DNA of 42,372 bases, from positions 1 to 42,372 of the forward strand of contig CAYRKT010000005.1 of the NCBI GenBank assembly GCA_964425005.1. The letters run 5' to 3'. This stretch comes from CAYRKT01 sp964425005 (GTDB taxonomy: Bacteria; Synergistota; Synergistia; CAYRKT01). Shown here in pieces: positions 1 through 8,951 of the stretch. Position 1 is the stretch's first letter, and every line of letters starts with the position of its first letter. A program made the position numbers and the translations under genes. Under the pieces are notes generated by a model. That model was given only the letters and a program-made list of their open reading frames with translations. It had not been told where the DNA came from and made no database searches.

Positions 1-1809
1 TCTAACCCAGCGAAATTCGCAGAAGCCCAGAGACTCCCCTACCTCCAGGCCGTCCAGGCCTGGCACCACGGAGAGGCCCCCGGCGCGAAAGACCAGGTGA
101 TCCCTGGAGGAGACGCTCAGGCTGAAGGACAGCCTCGCCTTCAGGGGGACGCGCGGGGCTCCCTCAAAATGATACTTTATTATCAAACTCATGTCAACCA
201 AAGAAACGCTTTTGTGTGAAAAACCTAAGTCAACCAGGGGATTCCGGCACCTGGGGAACATCTGGAAGCTGAACTCGTCGAGGAAGTGGGGCGTCATCCT
301 GACGTCCTCGAGGCTGACTCGAAGGCCGTCTTGGCCCTCCAAGGTCTCAGAGAGGAAGAGCCGCGGACGAGAGTCCTCCTCGAGCTCCACGTCCCCGAGC
401 TCGAAGGTCCTCTCGTGGATGGTGGCTATTCCGCCCTCGGCGGCGGAGGAAATCGCCCTCTCCCTCCTCTCCGCCATCAGGTGGTAGTGTTCCTTCCTCC
501 TGGTTATCACGTTGCTCCAGCTCACGCCGCAAGACCTCTCCGTGAGCTCCACCAAGGCCCCGCCCCTTGAGGGGGCGAGGGTGAACCCCACCCTCGGAGT
601 CACGACGAGGATCTCGTCCATCCCATCGGAGTCCCCGTCGAAGGTCCAGACCAGCGACCTCCTCCCCAGCGCGATAGCCTCCGCCCTGATCAAGTGCTTT
701 AGCAGCGCTTCCCTCAGGTGGGGCAGGTAGAACCCGCCGAATATGCCGTGCCAGTAAGCGTCGTTGCACTGGGATTTGTAGACCTCAACCTTGGCCTTTC
801 TCCTCTCCTCCCCCTCCGGCATGTCCTCCACCAGGGCGCTGACCCAAAACACCCTCTTGTGCAAGCGGTTGGCCTCCGGGAACTTCCGCAGGAAGTTCCT
901 CCAGTGTCCTCCCCTCACCAGGGAGAGCGGGCCTTCCCCTCTGCCCTTGACCTCATCGAGGAGCTCCCGAAAGAGCAAAGCCCTTCTGGGCTCCAAGCTC
1001 CACTCCTCCATCTCCACGTAGCTGCAGGTGGGCAGGTAGACCAACCCCCGCGGCGGGTTCAGCCTGATCCAATCGGAGGGCAAGAAGCTCCTTATGGAGC
1101 CCTCCGAGAGGAGCTCGAAGAAGCGCTCGAGCCATCCCCTCTGGTAAACCCACTCGTAGGTGTCAGGCCAGAGCCCGAACTTCTCGTAGTCGTCGAAGAC
1201 TATCCCAGCGCCGTCTATACCCCTAAGATGCTCGGACAGCAGGTCCAGGTCCTTGAACGGTATGATGTACCTGAGCTTTTGGCTTATCGGGAAGACCGAA
1301 AGCCTTCTGCCATCGTGCTCCGTCAGGAAGTGCCCCACCAGCTCCGATTCCTCCAGACCCGCGCACACGAAGTGACGATCGTCCAGGAAGACGTACTCGA
1401 CGCCAGCTTCCGCGAGGAGCTTCGGGAGGTGGGGCTCCCAGACCCTCTCGGCCAGCCACGCGCCCCTGGGCCTCACCCCAAAGGTCCTCTCCAGAAAAGA
1501 GGACATCATCTCCAGCTGCCCCATGGCATCCCTCTCGGGGACGACGGCCAATATGGGTTCGTACATCCCTCCGCCCAGGAGCTCCGCCCTCCCATCGCCC
1601 AACATCTCTCCCAGCCTCTCCACGAAGCTGGGTCTGTTGGCCACCAGCCACTCGAGGAGGGGACCGCTCAGGTGGAAGGCGACCTTAACCCCCCGAAACC
1701 TGGACAGGACCTCGAGGAACGGGCCATAGCATCTCTCGAAGGCCCACTCGAAGACGCCCTCCCAGTTGCCCACCGGTTGATGAGCGTGAACCCCTAAGAT
1801 TAGATTCAA
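1..1809 (-). CDS. GH57 4-alpha-glucanotransferase (partial, 3' end outside window)
   Basis: Transfers 1,4-alpha-glucan segments between maltodextrins in the cytoplasm. I read 603 codons from a TTG start (1809-1807) preceded by GAGGTGAGGAG and TCCT; the reading frame runs off the window at base 1. Visible GH57 motifs are HAHQP (residues 8-12), WLAERVWEP with the likely nucleophile Glu121, FLDDRHF (141-147), and VFDDYEKFGLWPDTYEW with the likely acid/base Asp207. This pattern matches the Thermococcus litoralis 4-alpha-glucanotransferase type (about 650 residues), and the beta-rich part after about residue 270 fits its C-terminal DUF1925/DUF1926 domains. It begins 13 bases after the glucan phosphorylase stop, so the two are surely co-transcribed. 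An alternative name would be GH57 alpha-amylase; the motif spacing favours the transferase. Confidence 0.88.
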   Translation of the reverse strand, partial: MNLILGVHAHQPVGNWEGVFEWAFERCYGPFLEVLSRFRGVKVAFHLSGPLLEWLVANRPSFVERLGEMLGDGRAELLGGGMYEPILAVVPERDAMGQLEMMSSFLERTFGVRPRGAWLAERVWEPHLPKLLAEAGVEYVFLDDRHFVCAGLEESELVGHFLTEHDGRRLSVFPISQKLRYIIPFKDLDLLSEHLRGIDGAGIVFDDYEKFGLWPDTYEWVYQRGWLERFFELLSEGSIRSFLPSDWIRLNPPRGLVYLPTCSYVEMEEWSLEPRRALLFRELLDEVKGRGEGPLSLVRGGHWRNFLRKFPEANRLHKRVFWVSALVEDMPEGEERRKAKVEVYKSQCNDAYWHGIFGGFYLPHLREALLKHLIRAEAIALGRRSLVWTFDGDSDGMDEILVVTPRVGFTLAPSRGGALVELTERSCGVSWSNVITRRKEHYHLMAERRERAISSAAEGGIATIHERTFELGDVELEEDSRPRLFLSETLEGQDGLRVSLEDVRMTPHFLDEFSFQMFPRCRNPLVDLGFSHKSVSLVDMSLIIKYHFEGAPRVPLKARLSFSLSVSSRDHLVFRAGGLSVVPGLDGLEVGESLGFCEFRWVR

Positions 1810-1822
1810 AGGACTCCTCACC

Positions 1823-3541
1823 TCACAGGCGATACGCCCTCTCGGAGTACTCCCTCATCATCCGATGGGTGTTGAAGTAGGAGCCGTTCAGGGCTATGGA
1901 GTACTTCATCATCTCTATCCATCTCTCCCTGTGCTCGTAGTAGGTGGGTATTATCTGGTTCTCCAGCTTGTCGTAGAGGCTGGCCGCGTCCATGGCCTCG
2001 TCGTACCCCATGAGATCCACCTCCTTGGGGGTGGGGCCTATCGCCCAGCCGGTGAACCCCTCCCTGCACCCCTCTATCCACCAGCCGTCGAGGACGCTGA
2101 AGTTGAGCACCCCGTTAACCGCAGCCTTCATCCCGCTGGTTCCACAGGCCTCGAGGGGCCTCCTGGGGGTGTTGAGCCATACGTCGACGCCCGAGGTGAG
2201 CAGCGCGGCCAGCTCCATGTTGTAGTTGTCGAGGAAGACTATCTTGACCACGTCGAAGATCTCGCCGGCGGTCCTGATTATCTGCTGGATTATCTTCTTG
2301 CCGTCCTCGTCGCGAGGGTGAGCCTTGCCGGCGAATATGAACTGCACCTTGCCGGCGCATATGTCGATGAAGCGCCTCATGTCGGAGAATATCAGGTCGG
2401 CCCTCTTGTAGCCGGTGGCTCGCCTCGCGAACCCCACGGTCAGCACGTCCGGATCGAGCTCCACCCCCTTGGTCTCGAGGACGTGGGCGAAGAGCTTGAG
2501 CTTAGCCGCCTGGTGGGCCTTCCAGAGCTCGTCGTCGGGTATGGAGAACGCCCTCACCAGCCTGGTAGGGTCGTTCTCCCATCCCCTTATGTATTTGGTG
2601 AACAGGTTCCTCATGCCCGGACACACCCAGGTGTAGGTGTGCACGCCGTTGGTGATGTAGTCCACCTCCTCCAGGTTGAAGAGGCGCTTGGTGACCTCCC
2701 TGTGTTTCTCGCTCACCGCGTTGGTGTAGCGGCTGTACTTCAAGGCCAGGTCGGTCATCATGACGCCCGTGCCGCCCAGCATGTTCTTGAGGTGATCCGG
2801 GAACGGGGGCTTCATGACCCTGTCTATCAGGTCGTAGCCGAAGACGTCGTGGCCAGCCGCCACAGGGGTGTGGGTGGTGAACACACACTTCTCCCTTATC
2901 TTGTTGTAGTCCTCGTAGCCCTGCTCCCTCAAAAGCTCAAGGGTTATGAAACCCGCGTGTCCCTCGTTCAGGTGGAAGGTCTTTATGTTGGTGTAGCCCA
3001 GGTCGCGAAGCATCCTCAGGCCACCGACGCCCAGGACTATCTCCTGGCATAGCCTGTAGTAGAGGTCACCCCCGTAGAGGAACCAGGAGAGCTTCCTATC
3101 CTCCGGGCTGTTGAAGTCGAAGTCGGTGTCCAGGAAGTACACCGGCACCTTGTAGCCCGTCGCGCCCACTATCGTGTACTCCCAGGCCCTTATCCTCACC
3201 ACCCTGTCCTCGAGGGTGACGCTCACCTCGTTGGGCAGAAGGTGCATCCGCTCCTCGGGATGCCATACCTCGGGATACTCGTGCTGCATCCCGTTCTCGT
3301 CGATGTGCTGTCTGAAGTAACCTTTGCGGTAGAGCAAAGTGACGCCCACCATGGGTATGCCCAGGTCGGCGGCTGACTTCAAGGTGTCCCCCGCCAGTAT
3401 CCCCAGCCCGCCCGAGTAGGTGGGCACCTTCGGGTCCAGGCCCACCTCCATCGAGAAGTAGGCTATCGACCTGAAGTAAGGGTCGTTGGACCACATCTCG
3501 ATTATCGATTTGCCCAATCCGTTCCTCCTCACCTCTACCAT
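1823..3541 (-). CDS. glgP: alpha-glucan phosphorylase, GT35 short type
   Basis: Phosphorolyses glycogen or maltodextrin to glucose 1-phosphate with pyridoxal phosphate as cofactor. The 572-residue protein opens with the family signature IAYFSMEVGL and PTYSGGLGILAGD, which binds phosphate and glucan. Near the C-terminus it has EACGTSGMKAAVNG, whose Lys472 should carry the PLP. The length and opening match the shorter archaeal/bacterial GT35 class (TIGR02094-like) and not the roughly 800-residue E. coli type. The ATG start follows GGAGGGAGG by seven bases. It lies 30 bp after the DUF3536 glycosidase and 13 bp before the glucanotransferase, which fits a maltodextrin or glycogen breakdown operon in which the transferase lengthens short dextrins for the phosphorylase. 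No glgA, glgB or glgC gene is in the window. Confidence 0.93.
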   Translation of the reverse strand: MVEVRRNGLGKSIIEMWSNDPYFRSIAYFSMEVGLDPKVPTYSGGLGILAGDTLKSAADLGIPMVGVTLLYRKGYFRQHIDENGMQHEYPEVWHPEERMHLLPNEVSVTLEDRVVRIRAWEYTIVGATGYKVPVYFLDTDFDFNSPEDRKLSWFLYGGDLYYRLCQEIVLGVGGLRMLRDLGYTNIKTFHLNEGHAGFITLELLREQGYEDYNKIREKCVFTTHTPVAAGHDVFGYDLIDRVMKPPFPDHLKNMLGGTGVMMTDLALKYSRYTNAVSEKHREVTKRLFNLEEVDYITNGVHTYTWVCPGMRNLFTKYIRGWENDPTRLVRAFSIPDDELWKAHQAAKLKLFAHVLETKGVELDPDVLTVGFARRATGYKRADLIFSDMRRFIDICAGKVQFIFAGKAHPRDEDGKKIIQQIIRTAGEIFDVVKIVFLDNYNMELAALLTSGVDVWLNTPRRPLEACGTSGMKAAVNGVLNFSVLDGWWIEGCREGFTGWAIGPTPKEVDLMGYDEAMDAASLYDKLENQIIPTYYEHRERWIEMMKYSIALNGSYFNTHRMMREYSERAYRL

Positions 3542-3571
3542 CCCGTCAACCTCCCTCCAGCTACGCTTGTC

Positions 3572-6004
3572 TCAAAGGCTCTCCCAGATGACCCTGGAGA
3601 AGCCAAGGCCCTCCAAGATCTCCCTGAACAGCTCCACCTTCGACAGCTTCGGGCTGGCGCGAAGCAGGTCGAAGAACCTGTTCTGAAGCCTCCACAGGTC
3701 CAGGTCCAAACCCAGCCTTTTGACTAGGGACATGAGTTCCGCCAGGTCCCTTAGGTGCGACTCGTCCCCTCTCAGGAGGAAGTCCTCCAGAGTGCGCTCG
3801 ACCAAGTCCTCCACCCTCTTGCCGAGCGCCCTGAGCTCTAAGCTGGCGCCGCTGTTCTTGGCCTCGACCAAGACGGGGACCAGCGACTCGAGGTAGGCGA
3901 CCGAGAGATCCGATCCCTCCAGCTGCCTCATGGCCTCCGACAGGTAGAAAGCGAAGAAGGTCTCGGCTGCCACCTTGAGCATCGGCGGAGGCTCTATCCC
4001 CAGGTGCGACAGGTTAGTTAAGAGCTCCTTCTTATCCGAGTAAAGCCTCGCCGCCAGCCTGTGGAGCTCCTCCCGAAGCTTCCCCAGCTCCGCCTCTATT
4101 ACCTCCCTCCTGTAATCACCGGGAAGGTCCTCCAGCCCCAGCAGGAGGGACGGCTTGAGGGATCGGAGGAAGGCCTTCATCTCCTCCTGGGACGAGCGGG
4201 TCGAGACGGCCAAGACCTCCTTCAACAACCTCCTGCGCTCCGGCTCGGGTCGAGGGAAGACGAAACAAAAGTGTTTGAGCTCAGCGGGATTCAGCTCGAC
4301 GAAGAATGCCGAGCTCTCCTCCTCAGTCCTCGAGTCCCTGGCGGAGACCACGCCCAGCCTGACCCCTCCGCCCTCGAGGGAGGGCAACGCCAGGGCCTCG
4401 CACCTGCAACCGATGGCGCCGAGCTCGAACTCTTCTCCCCTAGTCCTGGAGATGACGGAGGCGATCCCCAGCGCCTTCGAGAGGCCCGACATGCCGGGCA
4501 GCACGAGCTTCTCGTAGACCAACCTGCCGTTCCTGAGGGAGGGCTTGTTCCCTTCGGCCCTCTCCAGGATCTCGACGAACCTCCCCTCCAAGTCGTCGTC
4601 CGAGAAATCCCTCAGCAGGGAGAAAGCCCTGGCAGCGTAGGAGAGGATCTGGACCGTCTCAAGCCCTGAGACGTCGGAGAAGAACCACCCACAGGAGGTC
4701 TGCGAGTAGAGCTTCATCCTCTGAAGTTCCAGGAGCTTCCAACAATCGAGCGCCCTGTTCTGATCCCGGAAGTGAGTGGCCGCGAAGACGCCCCTGTCCT
4801 CCATCCCCTCGAAGACCTTCACGTACTCGAGGAGCGCCTCCAGGGGATCGAAGAGGAGTTTCTCCCCCATGGAGAAGAAGACCTCGTCTGCCCTGTCGCG
4901 GAGGAACTCGACCGCCTCCCGCAGGGGACCGCGCCAGCGCTGGTGCCAGTTGGGTTCGCCTCCTGTGCTACAACCACAGTCGCTCCTCCACCTCTCCACC
5001 CCGTGAGCGCAGGACCAGGACGTGTTCTCCTTCACGCGCGCCTCCCACCAGGAGTTGGCGTGAAGGGATATGACCGCCTCCGGGAGGGCTAAGGCCATCC
5101 CTCCCTCCTCCTCCACCAGCTCGAAGAACCTGGACAGGGCCATCTCCCCGAACTTATGGTGGTGGCCGAAGGTCTCCCCATCGCACGCCAGGAGCAGACA
5201 GGGGGGCGGATCCCCCTCCTTTCGCCCCGCCGAGACCTTCTCGAGCTCCCCCTTGAACCTCTGGAACATCAGGTCGCCGCTCCTCAGGAGCCCTCCGAAG
5301 GCCAGCTCCCCGGACAGAGCCCTGTGGAAGAAGAAGACCCAGATCCACTCGTCCCCCCCGAGGGAGACTCTATAGGGCCTGAAGGGATCCACGGAACCCT
5401 CGTCCACCTTAGCCCATCTCTCCCCTCCGCGGCTCACGGCACTGCACTGGTGGGAGCCGAGGATGGTGAACTGTATCCCGTTCCTTCTAAGGCACCTCAG
5501 CGTCCTCAAGTCCACGGCGGTCTCGGGCAACCACATCCCCGCTGGGTTCCTCCCGAAAACCCCTTTGAAAGAGCTCTTGCCCCACCTGACCTGGACCTCC
5601 AGGTCCAGGTCCGAGGAGAGGGGCAATATCAGGTGGCTGTGGGCTTGGGCTATGGCGCAACCTGAGCCCCACCTGGCCAAGGCCTTGCGATCTGCCTCCC
5701 TGAGGTAACCCAGGAAACGAGGGTGCCTCCTCTTGAGCCATCCCACCAGGGTGGGGCCGAAGTTGAAACTCATGCAGGAGTAGTTGTTCCATATGGACCT
5801 TATTCTGCCCTCCTGGTCCAGAACCCTGGAGGCCGAGTTGGGAAGATAGCTCTCCTTGTAGACCCGCTCGTTCCAGTCGTGCTCGGGGCTAGCCGAGGGT
5901 TGAGCGAAGACCTCCTCGAAGAACGGATCCTCTCGCGGAGGTTGGTAGAAATGGCCGTGCACGCAGACCAGGCGCTTAGGCTCGCTCAGGGCTTTCGATA
6001 TCAA
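3572..6004 (-). CDS. GH57 family glycoside hydrolase with C-terminal DUF3536
   Basis: An 810-residue GH57 protein whose substrate is not known. N-terminal catalytic motifs are HGHFYQPP (residues 16-23), GMWLPETAVD with the likely nucleophile Glu161, and LLACDGETFGHHHKFGE with the likely acid/base Asp275. The histidines after the second motif are typical of the DUF3536 branch. The C-terminal half is helical and charged and corresponds to DUF3536. The TTG start (6004-6002) follows GAGGGGGGTGGC; no in-frame ATG lies near it. Neighbours on both sides are spaced 23-30 bp, so it sits inside the glucan operon. A role in cleaving or transferring alpha-glucan is inferred from family and context. It has no signal peptide and should act in the cytoplasm. 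Confidence 0.88.
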   Translation of the reverse strand: MISKALSEPKRLVCVHGHFYQPPREDPFFEEVFAQPSASPEHDWNERVYKESYLPNSASRVLDQEGRIRSIWNNYSCMSFNFGPTLVGWLKRRHPRFLGYLREADRKALARWGSGCAIAQAHSHLILPLSSDLDLEVQVRWGKSSFKGVFGRNPAGMWLPETAVDLRTLRCLRRNGIQFTILGSHQCSAVSRGGERWAKVDEGSVDPFRPYRVSLGGDEWIWVFFFHRALSGELAFGGLLRSGDLMFQRFKGELEKVSAGRKEGDPPPCLLLACDGETFGHHHKFGEMALSRFFELVEEEGGMALALPEAVISLHANSWWEARVKENTSWSCAHGVERWRSDCGCSTGGEPNWHQRWRGPLREAVEFLRDRADEVFFSMGEKLLFDPLEALLEYVKVFEGMEDRGVFAATHFRDQNRALDCWKLLELQRMKLYSQTSCGWFFSDVSGLETVQILSYAARAFSLLRDFSDDDLEGRFVEILERAEGNKPSLRNGRLVYEKLVLPGMSGLSKALGIASVISRTRGEEFELGAIGCRCEALALPSLEGGGVRLGVVSARDSRTEEESSAFFVELNPAELKHFCFVFPRPEPERRRLLKEVLAVSTRSSQEEMKAFLRSLKPSLLLGLEDLPGDYRREVIEAELGKLREELHRLAARLYSDKKELLTNLSHLGIEPPPMLKVAAETFFAFYLSEAMRQLEGSDLSVAYLESLVPVLVEAKNSGASLELRALGKRVEDLVERTLEDFLLRGDESHLRDLAELMSLVKRLGLDLDLWRLQNRFFDLLRASPKLSKVELFREILEGLGFSRVIWESL

Positions 6005-6027
6005 CAGCCACCCCCCCTCAGGCGCTC

Positions 6028-6924
6028 TCAGAGCTCCCTCCCCAGCGAGGCGGAGGCCACAACCCTGACCTTAGCCTTCACCGCTTCGTCCAGCTCGAGG
6101 AGGGGCCTTCTCACCCTACCCCCCCTGAACCCCACGAGCTCGCAGACGTACTTCAAGGCGGGGACGCCGTACACGCCCGTCACCAGGGCGTTGAGCGGCA
6201 GGAGCTTGAGATAAAGGGCCCTGGCCTCCTCGATCCTCCCGGAGTCGAAGAGCTCCTTCACCCTCGCACACTCGAAAGGGGCGCAGTTGGCCAAGGCCAT
6301 GATGCCCGCCCTTAAGCCCAGACAAAGGCCCGGGAACCAGGTGGAGGCGGTGCCTACCATCAGGTTGAAGGAGGGACCCACCGCGTTCGCGAAGTTCGCG
6401 AGCTGCACCGCGTCCCCGGCGCTGTCCTTCATACCACAAACGTTGGGGTGCCTGGAGAGGACCTCGACCACCCTGGCGGAGACGTTCAAACCGGTGTTCT
6501 TGGGCATGTTGTAGATCAAGACCGGCACGGGCAGGTGGTCGGCCAGGAACTCGAAGTGCCTTATGAGGGCATCGTCGTTCATGGCGTTCTTGTAGTAAGA
6601 GGGGGTCAGACAGAGCACTGCGTGCGCCCCCTTGTCGGCCGCCCGCATGGAGAGCTCCAGGGTCAGCTTGGTGGACTCCAAACCCGTCCCCGCTATAACC
6701 ACCTTGCCCTTCGGCGCCCTCCTAACGGCTATCTCGACGAGTTTGAGCTTTTCCTCTTCCGAGAGGTAGCAGGCCTCGCCGTTGGAGCCCAACACCACAT
6801 AGCCGCTCACAGGGGTTTGCCCTAAGAGCTCCACGTTCTCCTCGAAGGCCGCGTAGTCGACCTCCCCTTCATCGTCGAAGGGAGTCGGCAAAGGAGGTAT
6901 GACGCCGCTGAGCCCAACCACCAC
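6028..6924 (-). CDS. DapA/HOGA-family class I aldolase
   Basis: A TIM-barrel Schiff-base aldolase of the dihydrodipicolinate synthase / N-acetylneuraminate lyase superfamily. From a GTG start at 6924 it has 298 residues, the usual size. The Schiff-base lysine is Lys166 in CGMKDSAGD, the tyrosine is Tyr138 in IYNMPKNTG, and the phosphate/carboxylate loop is GSNGE (46-50). True DapA enzymes have GTTGE; GSNGE is the form in 4-hydroxy-2-oxoglutarate aldolases, so a role in 2-oxoacid breakdown is at least as likely as lysine synthesis. The frame is open further upstream to 6999 but that stretch is a hairpin. I prefer 6924 (or 6921), where GAGG lies 4-7 bases ahead. It is probably co-transcribed with the glucan genes downstream, an unexplained pairing. 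Confidence 0.85.
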   Translation of the reverse strand: MVVGLSGVIPPLPTPFDDEGEVDYAAFEENVELLGQTPVSGYVVLGSNGEACYLSEEEKLKLVEIAVRRAPKGKVVIAGTGLESTKLTLELSMRAADKGAHAVLCLTPSYYKNAMNDDALIRHFEFLADHLPVPVLIYNMPKNTGLNVSARVVEVLSRHPNVCGMKDSAGDAVQLANFANAVGPSFNLMVGTASTWFPGLCLGLRAGIMALANCAPFECARVKELFDSGRIEEARALYLKLLPLNALVTGVYGVPALKYVCELVGFRGGRVRRPLLELDEAVKAKVRVVASASLGREL

Positions 6925-6967
6925 ATCCCTCAGATCTCCCAAGATCCCCACCTGCCCTTTAAAACGA

Positions 6968-6998
6968 TGGTGGTGGAGGGATTTGCCCTCCACCACCA
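6968..6998 (-). terminator. 13-bp hairpin between gdhA and the aldolase gene
   Basis: Perfect inverted repeat with arms 6968-6980 (TGGTGGTGGAGGG) and 6986-6998 and a 5-base loop. On the minus strand it is followed by TCGTTTTAAA, so it can end the kor-gdhA transcript. It also starts only a few bases after a TATAAT box (6999-7004), so it may equally form the 5' end of the aldolase mRNA. Confidence 0.7.
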
Positions 6999-7029
6999 AT
7001 TATAGACCCCAACTCGTGCAAAAGGGCAA
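6999..7029 (-). promoter_or_regulatory. possible promoter for the aldolase-glucan operon
   Basis: On the minus strand a perfect TATAAT (6999-7004) is preceded by TTGCCC (7024-7029), with a 19-base spacer, longer than ideal. Transcription would start near 6992, inside the hairpin. Confidence 0.4.
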
Positions 7030-7050
7030 GCAACCAGAGGTTTCCAGGCT

Positions 7051-8301
7051 TTACGGCCAGAAACCCCTCACCTTCATGGCCTCGGCTATGCGACCTATGG
7101 CCCTAACGTAGGTGGCCTGCCTCATGCCGATCTTCTTGGCCTCCTTGACCTTCCATATATCGTGGAAGGCCTCGGAGAGCTTGCGATCGAGCCTCTCGTG
7201 GACCTCCTCGAGGCTCCAGTAGTAGCCCATCCTGCCCTGCACCCATTCGAAGTAAGATACCGTCACGCCGCCAGCGTTGGCGAGCACGTCGGGCAGGATG
7301 AGAACCCCCTTGTCCTCGAGTATCCTGTCGGCCTCGGGCGTCAGAGGACCGTTGGCGAGCTCCACCACGACCTTGGCCTTAACCCTGTCGGCGTTCGCGC
7401 TCGTCACCACGCCCTCCAGGGCGGAGGGGGCTAGCACGTCCACCTGGAGCTCCAAGAGCTCCTCGTTGGAGATCTTGTCGCACCCGGGCATCCCCACGAC
7501 CGTGCCGTTCTGCTTCTTCCAGTTGAACACCTCGTTGTAGGAGAGCCCGTTGGGGTTGTATATCCCGCCCTTGGAGTCGGAGACGGCCACAACCTTGAGG
7601 CCGAGGATCTCGGCGAAGAGCTTGTGGGCGAAGCTCCCGGCGTTCCCGTAGCCCTGGATGGCCACGGTGAGCTCCTTCCCCGCAAGCCCTATGGTCTTGA
7701 GGGCCTCCCTGGTCACGTATACGCCGCCTCTGGCCGTGGCGTCTCCCCTGCCCAGGGATCCGCCGATTATCAGAGGCTTACCGGTGTATACCGAGGGCTC
7801 GTGCCAACCCTTGACCTTCTCGTAGGTGTCGGTGAACCAGGCCATTATCTGAGGGTTAGTGTAGACGTCCGGAGCCGGTATGTCTATGTCGGTGCCCGTG
7901 AACTTCGCTATCCCCAGGGCGTAGGCCCTGCTGAGCCTCTCGAGCTCGTTCTCCGAGAGCTCCTTGGGGTTCACCGCCACTCCGCCCTTGCCCCCGCCGT
8001 AGGGAAGACCAGCGGTGGCGCACTTTATGGACATCCAAGCCGAGAGGGCCATGGTCTCCTCGAGGGTCACATCCGGATGGTACCTCACGCCCCCTTTGCA
8101 GGGACCCAGGGCGTCGTTGTGGTGGCTCCTGTAGGCCTTAAAGACCTTTATGGAGCCATCGTCCATCTTTATGGGTAAGCTCAGGCAGAGCACCTCTTTG
8201 GGATACTTTATGGCCTCCACTATGTCCCTCTCGACGTCGACGTAGGGAGCCGCGTCGTCCACCTGCTGCAGGAACATCTGGAAAGGATCCTTGACCGCCA
8301 T
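7051..8301 (-). CDS. gdhA: NAD(P)-dependent glutamate dehydrogenase
   Basis: Oxidatively deaminates glutamate to 2-oxoglutarate and ammonia, or the reverse. The 416-residue protein is of the hexameric GDH I class. It shows GPCKGGVRYHP (Lys69 binds the substrate carboxylate), LPYGGGKGGV with catalytic Lys105, APDVYTN with catalytic Asp145, and a Rossmann motif QGYGNAGSFA. The frame opens at 8331, but ATG at 8301 follows AAGGGGGG with good spacing and gives the normal N-terminus. It lies 86 bp downstream of korC on the same strand with no clear terminator between, and is followed by the hairpin at 6968-6998. Its product 2-oxoglutarate is the expected substrate of the neighbouring Kor enzyme, which indicates glutamate fermentation. 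Confidence 0.95.
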   Translation of the reverse strand: MAVKDPFQMFLQQVDDAAPYVDVERDIVEAIKYPKEVLCLSLPIKMDDGSIKVFKAYRSHHNDALGPCKGGVRYHPDVTLEETMALSAWMSIKCATAGLPYGGGKGGVAVNPKELSENELERLSRAYALGIAKFTGTDIDIPAPDVYTNPQIMAWFTDTYEKVKGWHEPSVYTGKPLIIGGSLGRGDATARGGVYVTREALKTIGLAGKELTVAIQGYGNAGSFAHKLFAEILGLKVVAVSDSKGGIYNPNGLSYNEVFNWKKQNGTVVGMPGCDKISNEELLELQVDVLAPSALEGVVTSANADRVKAKVVVELANGPLTPEADRILEDKGVLILPDVLANAGGVTVSYFEWVQGRMGYYWSLEEVHERLDRKLSEAFHDIWKVKEAKKIGMRQATYVRAIGRIAEAMKVRGFWP

Positions 8302-8387
8302 CCACGTTTCCCCCCTTCTTCGTGCTTGCACTTACTCCGATAGCACCTTCCCTGCCGCGCCACCTATCGCCTGACTATCCCACCCCC

Positions 8388-8951
8388 CTAAACCGCGGAG
8401 GAGGCTATCTCCACCCCGCGCTCGAAGGCCTTGAGGTTGAGCTCCTCGGTGCCCTTGGGGACGTTGTCAAGGACGGACTCTCTTAGGGACGAGATCGACA
8501 TCACTCCCTCCCTCTCCAGGAAGAACGCCAAAGCGCCTATGGACACTATGTTGGTGACTATCTCCCTCCCGAGCTCATCCCTGGCCACCCTGACTATGGG
8601 CAGAGAGTAAGTCCTTATGGAGGGGGAGCCCTTGAGATCTCTCACGTAGAAATTATCGGCTATGACCAGGCCGCCTTCCTTTACGTCCAGGCCGTATTTG
8701 TCGTAAGCGTCCTGAGTGAGCACCACGGATATGTCGGGCCTGACGCACTTGGGGTAGTCGATGGGGCTATCCGAGACCACCACCTCGGCCTTGCTGTATC
8801 CGCCGCGCGCCTCGGGCCCGTAGGACTGGGTCTGGACGGCGTAAAGCCCCTCCTTGAGGGCCGCGGCTTCGCCGACTATCACGCTCGCCAGTATTACTCC
8901 CTGCCCACCCGAGCCGGAAAGCCTTATCTCGTATCTTCCTCTTAAAGCCAT
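8388..8951 (-). CDS. korC: 2-oxoacid:ferredoxin oxidoreductase, gamma subunit
   Basis: Gamma subunit of a four-part 2-oxoacid:ferredoxin oxidoreductase, which converts 2-oxoacid plus CoA to acyl-CoA, CO2 and reduced ferredoxin. It has 187 residues. The N-terminal glycine-rich stretch LSGSGGQGVILAS and the SYGPEARGG motif are hallmarks of the PFOR gamma domain. The ATG (8951-8949) overlaps the korB stop by one base; a GTG just upstream at 8954 is also possible. It is the last gene of korDABC and precedes gdhA. The Kor order and the GDH neighbour suggest 2-oxoglutarate as substrate; a branched-chain 2-oxoacid enzyme is the alternative. Confidence 0.93.
   Translation of the reverse strand: MALRGRYEIRLSGSGGQGVILASVIVGEAAALKEGLYAVQTQSYGPEARGGYSKAEVVVSDSPIDYPKCVRPDISVVLTQDAYDKYGLDVKEGGLVIADNFYVRDLKGSPSIRTYSLPIVRVARDELGREIVTNIVSIGALAFFLEREGVMSISSLRESVLDNVPKGTEELNLKAFERGVEIASSAV

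Noticed and set aside
718..1797. Long open frame on the plus strand (359 codons)
   Set aside because: It is antisense to the GH57 glucanotransferase, whose catalytic motifs are clear; the plus-strand product has no recognisable motifs and a biased composition.
1865..3052. Long open frame on the plus strand opposite glgP
   Set aside because: A mirror of glgP codons (rich in Val, His, Gly, Leu), with no motifs or ribosome binding site.
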